Part shown: in pieces, positions 1-7,565 of the stretch
Layout: every line of letters begins with the position of its first letter
How positions within the stretch are numbered: the stretch's first letter is position 1
Assembly: GCF_026342015.1 (NCBI RefSeq)
Contig: NZ_JAPENL010000002.1
Span: 2,051,001 to 2,115,000, forward strand
From: Micromonospora lupini
GTDB lineage: Bacteria > Actinomycetota > Actinomycetes > Mycobacteriales > Micromonosporaceae
Direction: 5' to 3'
Length of the DNA stretch: 64,000 bases
Notes under the pieces: generated by a model
Databases searched by the model: none
What the model saw: only the letters and a program-made list of their open reading frames with translations
What the model was told of the DNA's origin: nothing
Made by a program: the position numbers and the translations under genes

Positions 1-373
1 CGCTGGCCTTCGTTGTGTCGCCGGTGGTGGTCAGCGAGATGAAGATGTCCCCGTACATCTTCAGTCCCTCCTCGGTGCTGACGTAGCCGTTGCCGTTGGT
101 GTCGGCCGACTTGTCCGGGCAGTGGAAGTCCATGCCGTTGGCCGCGCCGTGCACGTGCTGGGCGTGCGGTGAATTCGGCGTCATGCCCTTGGACCGGATC
201 ATGACCTTGAGGTCACCGCCGCTGGTCGCGGTCAGTGTCGCGGTTCCGGTGGCACCGGTCTCGTTGAGGTCCTGCAACTGGACCTGCACGGTCTCGTCGG
301 CGTGCGCGACTCCCGGGAACGCGAGTACCAGCGCGGCCGCGGGCACGGTGAGCAGGGCTCGGGACAATCTCAC
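1..373 (-). CDS. Secreted protein, CHRD-like motif pattern, 3' end beyond window
   Basis: The frame runs off the left edge; 124 codons are visible from a GTG at 373-371, with GGAG about 7 bases upstream. Residues 1-25 form a Sec signal peptide (basic start, hydrophobic core, cleavage after AHA). The mature part has a His-rich HAQHVHG motif at residues 70-76, then a Cys, an Asp/Asn-rich loop (DTNGNGYVSTEEG) resembling a calcium loop, and an SLTTTGDT motif. Small secreted actinobacterial proteins with this pattern are usually annotated as hypothetical or CHRD-related; that is recollection of the motif pattern, not a search result. Secretion is well supported, function is not known. Confidence 0.7.
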   Translation of the reverse strand, partial: MRLSRALLTVPAAALVLAFPGVAHADETVQVQLQDLNETGATGTATLTATSGGDLKVMIRSKGMTPNSPHAQHVHGAANGMDFHCPDKSADTNGNGYVSTEEGLKMYGDIFISLTTTGDTTKAS

Positions 374-662
374 AACAGATCTCCGTCTCCGCCGTAATGG
401 CGTTGATGCTCAGGTGCTGTCGAGAGGGATTCGTCGCCGGTGCCCCGCCGGATTGGTGCCGGCCGGAAATGTTTCCGCGCACCGTCGGCCTGCCGCGGTG
501 ACCGCACGTCCGCATCGCCGCGCCCGGACCGTGCCCGGGGCGCTAGGCTGTGGGTGCGGGCACCGATGGCCCATCGCCGGGTCCGCCCCTCCGCCTCTCC
601 ACGGCTTCGAAGCTGCCGACGACTGAGTCGAGCGCTGCCGTGCACATCTCCTGGAGCACCTC

Positions 663-854
663 GTGCCCGATATGACGTCCGCCCGGAACCCCTTCACCAT
701 CGAGGGGGGCAGGGTCGTCGACGACGAGCGCAGTCCGGCCGCGGACGTCAGCGCCGCGTCCATGACCCGCCTGCGTACCCCCTTCGCTGCGGAGGCCGAG
801 GCCGACGCCCCGGCCGCCCGGCCCGACCGGTCCGAGGAGAAAACCGTAATCTGA
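663..854 (+). CDS. Small hypothetical protein (63 aa)
   Basis: A 63-codon frame begins with GTG at 663, six bases after GGAG (653-656); an in-frame ATG at 672 is an alternative. Nearly every codon ends in G or C, which matches neighbouring genes and argues for coding. The product is hydrophilic and acidic, has no signal peptide or membrane segment, and contains two short similar stretches (residues 7-10 and 39-42, both with a TPF/NPF-type core). It ends 82 bases before the sigma factor-glycosidase gene and could share its transcript. No family was recognised. Confidence 0.45.
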   Translation: MPDMTSARNPFTIEGGRVVDDERSPAADVSAASMTRLRTPFAAEAEADAPAARPDRSEEKTVI

Positions 855-936
855 CCCCGCTGCCGCTCGTCTCCGATCACGAGGCGGGCAGCGCGCACGC
901 GCGCTGCCCGGACCGAGCGCAGGAGGAGTGGGATCC

Positions 937-2760
937 ATGTCGTCAGCCGGTCGGGCAGCACCCGATCCCGGGCTGGTCGTCGCGGCTCGACAGGGCGACC
1001 GGCGCGCTCTCGACGACGTCGTGGCGGCCTCGCTTCCGCTGGTCTACAACATCGTCGGGCGCGCGCTGCGCGGCCACGCCGACGTCGACGACGTGGTCCA
1101 GGAGACTCTCGTACGGGTGATCCGGCACCTCCCCGCGCTCAACGACCCGGCGGCGTACCGGTCCTGGCTCGTGGCGATCACCATCCGTCAGGTGCGCGAC
1201 TGGGACCAGCGTCGCCGCGTCGCGCTCGACCGGGACGCCGGGCTCGACGCGATTCACAACGTGCCCGACCCGGCCTCCGACTTCGCCGGGATGACGATCC
1301 TCCGGCTCGGCCTCACCGACCAGCGACGTGAGGTGGCCGAAGCGACCCGCTGGCTCGATCCCGACGACCAGGAACTGCTCTCGCTCTGGTGGCTGGAGGA
1401 GACCGGCGAGCTGACACGTGCCGAGATCGCCGAGGCCGCGAGTCTGTCGCCGGGGCACGTCGCCGTGCGCATCCACCGGATGAAGGAGCAGATCCAGAGC
1501 GCCCGGGGCGTCGTCCGCGCGCTTCGTGCCCGTCCCGGCTGCCCGGACCTGGGCGCGGTGGCGGCCGAGTGGGACGGCACTCCCAGCCCGCTGTGGCGCA
1601 AGCGGTTGGCCCGCCACGTCCGTGACTGCGCGTTCTGTGGGCGTCTGGGCGCCGCGTTCCTGCCGATCGACCGGCTGCTCGCCGGCATGCCGCTGCTGCC
1701 GCTGCCCGCCGGCCTCAGCGCCCAGCTCCCGAGCGCGACAGTGCCCCCGGCCGCCGTACCGCATCCACCGGGCGTCGCCGAGCTTGCGGTGCACGCTCCC
1801 CGCGGCCTGGTTCCCTACCTGGCCGGGGGAGTGGTCGCCGCGGTCCTCGCGATCACCACGTTGGTGGTGGCGTTGCCTGACGATCCGGTCGCCGCGCCCT
1901 CCTGGGCCGCGCCGCCGGCACCCGCGTCGCCCACCGCCGTCGCCTCTGCCTCCGCCTCCCCGAGCCGCACGCCGTCACCGAGCGCGCGTCCCTCGTCGAA
2001 GGCCCCGGTCGCACCGGCGGTCAGTTCCGCGCGCAAGGGCGTCGGGGTGTGGAACTTCGCCGGAGCGAGCCAGGCGCTGGCCAGCTCGAAGGCCGGCTGG
2101 TACTACACCTGGGGAACCCAGCACCCGGGGATCAGCACTCCGCGCGGCGCGACGTTCGTGCCCATGATCCGCAGCGCGGAGAACGTCACCGCCGCGGAGT
2201 TGACCCGGGCCAGGGCCGCCGGGCCCTACCTGCTCACCTTCAACGAGCCGGACCTACCCGAACAGGCGAACATGACAGTCGGGCAGGCCCTGGACCTGTG
2301 GCCGCAACTGATGGCGACGGGCAGCAGGCTGGGCAGCCCGGCGGTCGCCTGGGGCGGCGCGGACCAGCAGGGTTGGCTGGACCGGTTCATGACCGGCGCC
2401 GAGGCCCGGGGTCACCGGGTGGACTTCATCACCCTGCACTGGTACGGCGCCGACTTCACGACGGCGGCGGCGGTGAACCAGCTTCGGCAGTACCTCCAGG
2501 CCGTCTACCAGCGGTACCGCAAGCCGATCTGGCTGACCGAGTTCGCGCTGATCCGCTACGACGGCGGGCGTCAACAGTTTCCCAGCCAGGAGCAGCAGGC
2601 GGCCTTCCTCACCGCGGCCACCGGCATGCTCGGCCAACTCTCCTATGTACAGCGCTACGCCTGGTTCGGCCTGCCCGCCACCGACAAGGACCGGTCCGGG
2701 CTGTTCAGTGACGGCACCAGGGCAACAGTGATCGGCCGCGCGTTCCAGGCCGCGCGTTGA
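937..2760 (+). CDS. Membrane-tethered ECF sigma factor fused to GH128-like domain
   Basis: A 607-residue fusion. Residues about 15-95 are sigma-70 region 2 (DVDDVVQETLVRV) and about 120-200 region 4. A short Cys/His cluster (HVRDCAFC, near 227) resembles a degenerate anti-sigma zinc finger. One membrane helix lies at about 290-315, followed by a Pro/Ser/Ala linker to about 365. The last 240 residues look like an Asl1/GH128-type glycosidase, with NEPDL and WLTEFAL motifs carrying candidate catalytic glutamates. Predicted topology puts the sigma domain inside and the glycosidase-like domain outside. C-terminally extended ECF factors are known in actinobacteria. ATG at 937 was chosen because AGGAGGAG lies at 921-928; GTG 928 falls within that site. 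Confidence 0.85.
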   Translation: MSSAGRAAPDPGLVVAARQGDRRALDDVVAASLPLVYNIVGRALRGHADVDDVVQETLVRVIRHLPALNDPAAYRSWLVAITIRQVRDWDQRRRVALDRDAGLDAIHNVPDPASDFAGMTILRLGLTDQRREVAEATRWLDPDDQELLSLWWLEETGELTRAEIAEAASLSPGHVAVRIHRMKEQIQSARGVVRALRARPGCPDLGAVAAEWDGTPSPLWRKRLARHVRDCAFCGRLGAAFLPIDRLLAGMPLLPLPAGLSAQLPSATVPPAAVPHPPGVAELAVHAPRGLVPYLAGGVVAAVLAITTLVVALPDDPVAAPSWAAPPAPASPTAVASASASPSRTPSPSARPSSKAPVAPAVSSARKGVGVWNFAGASQALASSKAGWYYTWGTQHPGISTPRGATFVPMIRSAENVTAAELTRARAAGPYLLTFNEPDLPEQANMTVGQALDLWPQLMATGSRLGSPAVAWGGADQQGWLDRFMTGAEARGHRVDFITLHWYGADFTTAAAVNQLRQYLQAVYQRYRKPIWLTEFALIRYDGGRQQFPSQEQQAAFLTAATGMLGQLSYVQRYAWFGLPATDKDRSGLFSDGTRATVIGRAFQAAR

Positions 2761-3407
2761 CCGGCCGGGCCGGCCGGGCCGGGCGGATCGTCGGCGTCGT
2801 GGTGACTCTGGCCGCGACGGCGCTGGCCGTCGGTCTGGCCCGGAATGCGGGCGGCGTCGACCCGACCGCCGCGCCTGCGTCGGCGGCTCCAACGCCTGCG
2901 TCGGCGGCTCCCGCGCCGACCTCGCCGGTGCTGCTCAACGGCACCGATGACGCCTTCATCCAGCTACTGCTTCCGATGAACGAGGGCGCGCTCGCGTTGA
3001 TCGACGCGCTCGACGCCCGTCCGTCGGGCGCCGACCCCGCGCTGCGCGCCGTCCTCGGTGACATCCGGGCGGCGCACCGGGCCGAGTCGGTGGAACTGCG
3101 GGGGCTGCTGGCCGCCGGCAACAGGCCGGAACAGAACATCCATGCGGGGCATCAGATGCCCGGCATGGTCACCGACGTCGCTCTCGCCGAGCTGCGAGCC
3201 GCACCCGCTGCCGAGGTGCCCACCCGGGCGGTCGGTCTGCTCCGGGCGCACCTCGCGCAGACAGTCGTGCTGTGCCGGGGTGAGCAGACCGCCGGGGGCA
3301 GCCCGGAGGTGCGGACCCTGGCCGGCCGGATCCAGGAGGCGCGGGCCGCCGAGCTGGACGCTCTGGCACGTCAGCCCGGCGGGACCGGTGCTCCGCCGGC
3401 CAACTGA
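2757..3407 (+). CDS. DUF305-like exported protein
   Basis: About 216 residues, overlapping the sigma-GH128 stop by four bases (TTGA), so translation is probably coupled. The TTG start at 2757 is uncertain; GTG codons at 2799 and 2802 are alternatives that shorten the signal anchor. Residues about 10-27 form a hydrophobic export or anchor segment, followed by an Ala/Pro-rich stretch. The rest is helical and has the DUF305 pattern: FIQLLLPMNEG where family members usually have a His-rich motif, then H..E...L and an HQMPGMVT motif. DUF305 proteins are periplasmic or extracellular, ferritin-like in fold, and often linked to metals. The weaker His content in the first motif makes metal binding here uncertain. 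Confidence 0.7.
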   Translation: MTGRAGRAGRIVGVVVTLAATALAVGLARNAGGVDPTAAPASAAPTPASAAPAPTSPVLLNGTDDAFIQLLLPMNEGALALIDALDARPSGADPALRAVLGDIRAAHRAESVELRGLLAAGNRPEQNIHAGHQMPGMVTDVALAELRAAPAAEVPTRAVGLLRAHLAQTVVLCRGEQTAGGSPEVRTLAGRIQEARAAELDALARQPGGTGAPPAN

Positions 3408-3423
3408 GCCGGCGCGGGGCCGG

Positions 3424-3984
3424 TCAGGCGGGCGTCGGGTGGTCTGACTCGAACCGGGAGCGGGTGAGGAACGCCAGTCGCGCGCGCTTGTCCGGCATGT
3501 CGATCTCGGCGTCGAAGGTGAAGCCCTCGATCTCCAGTCGGCGCAGCGCGAGGTGGTTGCGGACGTCCGGCTCGACCACGATCCGCTGGGCGGCCGGGTC
3601 ACTGAACAGGAAACGGGCCAGGGCGGGGCCGACGGCGTTCGTCAGGCCGCGGGCGAGGTGACGGGCGGGGCAGAGCAGCAGGTGCATCCCGACGTCCCCG
3701 GGCTGTACGGCGTACCGCTCGCCGACCGGGTCCGCCTCGGGCTGGTAGCTCTGGAACAGGCCGACCGGCTCGCCGTCGATCCTGATCAGGTACGCGTGGT
3801 GGGTGGGCAGGCCGTCGACGAAGGTGTAGATCTCGTGGACCTGGTCGACGGTGTGTGAGCCCATGCCCCAGAACGAGTTGCGGGGGAGGGTGACCCACCC
3901 GTGCAGGAGCGCGGCGTCCCGGTCGGGCGCGACGGGCGTCAACGTCAGCTCGCCGAGTTCGGTGATCTTCTCCTGGTATGTCAT
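3424..3984 (-). CDS. GNAT acetyltransferase, siderophore type
   Basis: 186 residues of the IucB/MbtK-like GNAT group, which acylates hydroxylysine or related amines during siderophore assembly. The pattern fits: HGWVTLPRNSFWGM near residue 30, a GEPVGLFQSYQPEADP stretch, GDVGMHLLLCP in the acetyl-CoA-binding strand, and RIVVEPDVRNHLALRRLEIEGF at the C-terminal end. It is divergent from the siderophore-interacting protein gene across an iron box. No NRPS or IucA/IucC-type synthetase is visible, so its substrate is unknown; the rest of the pathway must be elsewhere if it makes a siderophore. Confidence 0.8.
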   Translation of the reverse strand: MTYQEKITELGELTLTPVAPDRDAALLHGWVTLPRNSFWGMGSHTVDQVHEIYTFVDGLPTHHAYLIRIDGEPVGLFQSYQPEADPVGERYAVQPGDVGMHLLLCPARHLARGLTNAVGPALARFLFSDPAAQRIVVEPDVRNHLALRRLEIEGFTFDAEIDMPDKRARLAFLTRSRFESDHPTPA

Positions 3985-4063
3985 GTCGCGGGGTCCTTCG
4001 CTGGTCGGGGTGATCGCGCCCGGGTTGACGTGAGGGGGACACGCGTTCCACGCGCGGCGCGAG

Positions 4064-4099
4064 TTAGGTTACCCTCCCCTAACTAAAGGCTCGCCTTAC
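4064..4099. promoter_or_regulatory. IdeR/DmdR-type iron box, with a weaker overlapping box
   Basis: Positions 4064-4082 read TTAGGTTACCCTCCCCTAA, which matches 15 of 19 positions of the actinobacterial iron box TTAGGTTAGGCTAACCTAA. A second, weaker box overlaps it at about 4081-4099 (AGGCTCGCCT core). They lie in the divergent gap between the acetyltransferase gene and the siderophore-interacting protein gene, placed to repress both when iron is plentiful. Confidence 0.85.
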
Positions 4100-4111
4100 C
4101 TGGAGGGGTGC

Positions 4112-4822
4112 GTGAAACGGAACTGGGAAGCCCTGGTCCTCAAGGCCATGGGAGGCCGGGACTTTCAGTTGACGGTGCGGGCCACCGAGTCGGTGGACGG
4201 GCACTACCAGCGGCTGCTCCTGGACGACGGCGGCCTGCTGGAGGCGTGCGGGGTGCACCCCACGATGTGGGTCCGGCTGTGGTTCGACAACGACGGCCGG
4301 GCACATCAGCGGGCGTACACGCTTGTCGACCCCGACCCCGCGAACGGCCGGTTCAGCCTCGAATTCGCCATCCACGACGGCTGCGCGGCCCGCTGGGCAA
4401 CCACGGCGCAGGTCGGCGACACAATCGTCGCCACCGTCCAGGGCAGCGCGTTCCAACTGCCCGACCCAGCGCCCGAGCACCTCTACCTCGTCGGCGACGC
4501 GGCGTCCCTGCCGGCGGTGAACAGCCTGCTCGACGCCAACGCCGACATCCCGGCGACGGTCTGGCTTGAGTACGCCCACGAGGGCGAGAAGGCCCTCACG
4601 CCGCGTGCCCGGGCACACCATGCCATCACCTGGGTCCCCCGGGACACGGACGGCCGACACCTCGTCGAACGGGTCCGCTCCGATCTGCCCGCCAACGACG
4701 CCGCGCACTACTGGGTGGCCTGCGAGGCGGCCACCACCCGCGGCATCACCCGACACATCCGCCGGACGCTCGGCGTCGACAAGGACCGGCTGACCTCGCT
4801 CGGCTACTGGAGAGCGCCGTGA
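4112..4822 (+). CDS. Siderophore-interacting protein (ferric-siderophore reductase)
   Basis: 236 residues of the SIP/ViuB flavin reductase family, which releases iron from ferric siderophores in the cytoplasm. The N-terminal half is the FAD-binding barrel with the RAYTL motif near residue 68; the C-terminal half is the NAD(P)H-binding lobe (LYLVGDAASLPA, WLEYAHEGE, YWVACEAATTRGI). The GTG start at 4112 follows GGAGGGG at 4102-4108. It is the first gene downstream of the iron box and overlaps the importer gene by four bases. Confidence 0.92.
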   Translation: MKRNWEALVLKAMGGRDFQLTVRATESVDGHYQRLLLDDGGLLEACGVHPTMWVRLWFDNDGRAHQRAYTLVDPDPANGRFSLEFAIHDGCAARWATTAQVGDTIVATVQGSAFQLPDPAPEHLYLVGDAASLPAVNSLLDANADIPATVWLEYAHEGEKALTPRARAHHAITWVPRDTDGRHLVERVRSDLPANDAAHYWVACEAATTRGITRHIRRTLGVDKDRLTSLGYWRAP

Positions 4823-6087
4823 GAGGCCGACTCGGCACCCTGACCGCGCTGTACGTCACTCAGTACCTCGGCATCGGCTTCATCACCGTCGGGCTGACAG
4901 CCATCCTGCGTGACGGCGGCACCTCCCTGGACACCCTCGCGTTGTTGCAGGTAGTCGGCCTGATCTGGCCCATCAAGTTTCTCTGGGCACCGATCCTCGA
5001 CCGCTACGGCTCCCAGCGTCGCGGCCACTACCGGTCCTGGCTCCTCGTCCTGCAGAGCGCCCTGGTGCTGGCTCTGCTGGCGCTGCTGCCGTTCTCCCGC
5101 CCGGCCGACGCGCTCGGCCCGGTCATCGCCATCTGCGCCGCGTACGTCTTCTTCTCCGCCACGCAGGACATCGCCGTGGACGCCGTCGCCGTACGGATGC
5201 TCGGCGAGGCGGACCGGGGGACCGGCAACGGCATCCAGGTGGCGGCGAGCTACCTCGGCAACCTGCTCGGCGGCGGCGCCTGCGTGCTTGTCTACGACCG
5301 GTTCGGCTGGGCGTCGGCGGTCGGCCTGCTGGCGGCGTTGACAGCGGTCGGCCTGCTTGTGGTGTGGCGGTTCTCCGAGCCCGCCCGGACGGATCGGGTG
5401 GAACGCGTCGGCACGGCCTACCGGGCGCTGCTGTCGGTGTTCGGTCAGCCCGGCTGCCGGTGGTGGACCTTCGGCGTCGTGCCGCTTGTCTACGTCGGCG
5501 CGGGCATGGCGTACGCCCTGGTGACGCCCGCCCTGGTGGACGCCGGGTGGTCGCTGGGCCGGATCGGCGTGGTGACCGGCGTGGTGACCAGCGCGCCGGC
5601 CATCGTTGCCGGCCTGGTCGCCGGTGTGGGCATCGGGCGGTTCGGGCGCGGCAGGATGCTCGTGGCAGGCGGCGTGACCCTCGCGGTGTCGACGGCGACG
5701 CTGCTGCCGCTGTTGAACGGCCGCGCGCCGCTGGGCGGGACGATCGCCGCGCTCTGCTTGTTCATGGTGGCCTACACGATCGCCAACGTCGTGCTCTACA
5801 CGGTCAACATGGACTACTCACGACCGGGCACCGGCGGCACCGACTTCACAGTCCTGTCGTCGTTCGGTCTGGTCTGCTCGTTCGTGGCCGCGTCGGTGGG
5901 CCTGGCGGCGGCCGACCGGATCGGCTACCCGCCGGTCGCGGTCGCCGCCATCGTGCTGGTGGCCGCCGGGGTCGCGCTCGGCCTCGCGCACCAGCGGCGT
6001 TTTCCCCGCACGCCAACCGCCACCGAGCCGGCCACCGAGCCGGCCACCGAGCGCCCGTCGGCCGACAGCGTGCGGGCAGCGGTGTGA
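4819..6087 (+). CDS. RhtX/FptX-type MFS siderophore importer
   Basis: A 422-residue, 12-helix MFS protein. Motifs such as FLWAPILDR and QDIAVDAVAVRML are typical of the AmpG/RhtX/FptX branch, whose RhtX and FptX members import ferric siderophores. The GTG start overlaps the TGA of the SIP gene (GTGA), and its own stop overlaps the next gene in the same way, so all three are coupled under the iron box. The C-terminus carries a short repeated ATEP tail. AmpG-like muropeptide transport is the alternative, but the neighbours favour siderophore uptake. Confidence 0.82.
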   Translation: MRGRLGTLTALYVTQYLGIGFITVGLTAILRDGGTSLDTLALLQVVGLIWPIKFLWAPILDRYGSQRRGHYRSWLLVLQSALVLALLALLPFSRPADALGPVIAICAAYVFFSATQDIAVDAVAVRMLGEADRGTGNGIQVAASYLGNLLGGGACVLVYDRFGWASAVGLLAALTAVGLLVVWRFSEPARTDRVERVGTAYRALLSVFGQPGCRWWTFGVVPLVYVGAGMAYALVTPALVDAGWSLGRIGVVTGVVTSAPAIVAGLVAGVGIGRFGRGRMLVAGGVTLAVSTATLLPLLNGRAPLGGTIAALCLFMVAYTIANVVLYTVNMDYSRPGTGGTDFTVLSSFGLVCSFVAASVGLAAADRIGYPPVAVAAIVLVAAGVALGLAHQRRFPRTPTATEPATEPATERPSADSVRAAV

Positions 6088-7565
6088 CACTCGTCCAGCC
6101 GGTCGCCGTCACCACGGCGGCGACCCGAATGCCGCACCGCTGGCTCATCCTGGCTGTCCTCTGTGTCGCCCAGCTCGTCGTGGTGCTGGACAACACGGTG
6201 CTGACCGTTGCGGTGCCGGTGCTCACCACCGAGCTGGACGCCAGCACCGCCGACGTGCAGTGGATGATCAACGCGTACGCCCTGGTGTTGTCCGGGTTGC
6301 TGCTCACGGCGGGGGCCGCCGCCGACAGGTACGGCCGGCGGCGGATGCTGCTCGCCGGGCTCGTCCTGTTCGGACTCGGCTCGCTGGTGGCCGGTCTCGC
6401 GAGCACCAGCGGTCAACTGATCGCCGCCCGGGCGGGAATGGGCGTCGGCGGGGCCCTGCTTGTCACCTCGACGCTCGCGGTGGCGATGCAGGTCTTCGAC
6501 GGCCCGGAACGGTCCCGGGCGATCGGCATCTGGGCGGCCACCAGCGCCTTGGGCTTCGCGGTCGGGCCGCCGATCGGCGGCACCATCCTGGCCCACCTGC
6601 CGTGGGGCGCAATCTTCCTGCTGAACGTCCCCATCGTGCTGGCCTGCCTGCTCGTCGGCCGGGTGCTCGTGCCGGAGTCCCGTGGTCCGGGTGGTGGCCG
6701 ACTCGACGTGTGGGGTGCCACGCTCTCCACCGCCGGGCTCACCGCCGTCGTCTTCTCGATCATCGCCGGGCCGGAGCGGGGCTGGGTGTCGACCGAGGTG
6801 GTCGGCGCGGCTGTCGTCGGCGTGGTCCTGCTCGGGTTGTTCGTCAGTTGGGAGCGGCGGATCACCCACCCCATGCTGGACATGCACTTCTTCCGGGACC
6901 GCCGGTTCGTCGGCGCGGTCTCCGGCGTCGTCCTGATCACCTTCGGGGCGACCGGCGCGCTGTTCCTGTTGACCCAGCACCTGCAGTTCGTCCGCGGTTA
7001 CCCGGCCTGGGAGGCGGGCCTGCGGATGGCGCCCTTCGCCCTGTCCATCGTGTTGCTCAACGTCAGCGGCGTCGCCGCCGCCGTGATCCGCCGTCTCGGA
7101 CTGGCCGCCGCCATCGCCGTCGGCATGGCGTTGCTCGCGGCCGGCCTCGCTGCAGTGACCCTCGTGTCCTCCGACGGGTACGCGGTGCTGCTCGGCGGCC
7201 TGCTCGTCATGGGCGTCGGTTGCTCCCTGGCGAACCCCGCGATCGTGGAGGCGGTGATGAGCGCGATCCCGGCCGAGAAGGCCGGCGCCGGCGCGGGTGT
7301 GGACGGGACCATGACCGAGGTCGGCAGCAGTCTCGGCGTCGCCGTCCTCGGCGCCGTGCTGAACGCCCGCTTCGCCGCGCTGCTGCCCGCCGGGCTGGCC
7401 GGCGCCCAGTCGTACCCCGCGGCTCTCGCCGCCGCCGACGGGCCGCAACGAGCGGCCGTGACAAGCGCTTTCGCCTCCGCGCTGGAGACGGGGCAGTTGG
7501 TGGGCGCGGCGGCGGTCCTGGCCGGCGGGCTGCTCGCCGCCGCGCTGCTGCGCCGCGCGGGCTAG
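6084..7565 (+). CDS. EmrB/QacA-type 14-TM MFS exporter
   Basis: 493 residues from a GTG at 6084 that overlaps the preceding stop (GTGA). The LDNTVLTVAVP motif in helix 1 and the QWMINAYAL stretch are hallmarks of the DHA2 14-helix drug:proton antiporters. As the last gene of an iron-box operon it may export a siderophore, although a general drug pump is equally compatible with the sequence. The same frame is open far upstream, but that part lies antisense or out of frame to the importer gene and is not coding. It converges with no gap on the dehydrogenase gene. Confidence 0.88.
   Translation: MTLVQPVAVTTAATRMPHRWLILAVLCVAQLVVVLDNTVLTVAVPVLTTELDASTADVQWMINAYALVLSGLLLTAGAAADRYGRRRMLLAGLVLFGLGSLVAGLASTSGQLIAARAGMGVGGALLVTSTLAVAMQVFDGPERSRAIGIWAATSALGFAVGPPIGGTILAHLPWGAIFLLNVPIVLACLLVGRVLVPESRGPGGGRLDVWGATLSTAGLTAVVFSIIAGPERGWVSTEVVGAAVVGVVLLGLFVSWERRITHPMLDMHFFRDRRFVGAVSGVVLITFGATGALFLLTQHLQFVRGYPAWEAGLRMAPFALSIVLLNVSGVAAAVIRRLGLAAAIAVGMALLAAGLAAVTLVSSDGYAVLLGGLLVMGVGCSLANPAIVEAVMSAIPAEKAGAGAGVDGTMTEVGSSLGVAVLGAVLNARFAALLPAGLAGAQSYPAALAAADGPQRAAVTSAFASALETGQLVGAAAVLAGGLLAAALLRRAG

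Noticed and set aside
5364..6083. Long in-frame open stretch upstream of the EmrB-like exporter
   Set aside because: It is out of frame with the well-supported importer gene, is Arg/Gly/Pro-rich, and has no domain sense; the exporter starts at GTG 6084 with a GTGA overlap.
5925..7448. 507-codon open frame antisense to the two MFS genes
   Set aside because: Low-complexity Gly/Asp/Arg text with no hydrophobic or domain pattern; a GC shadow.
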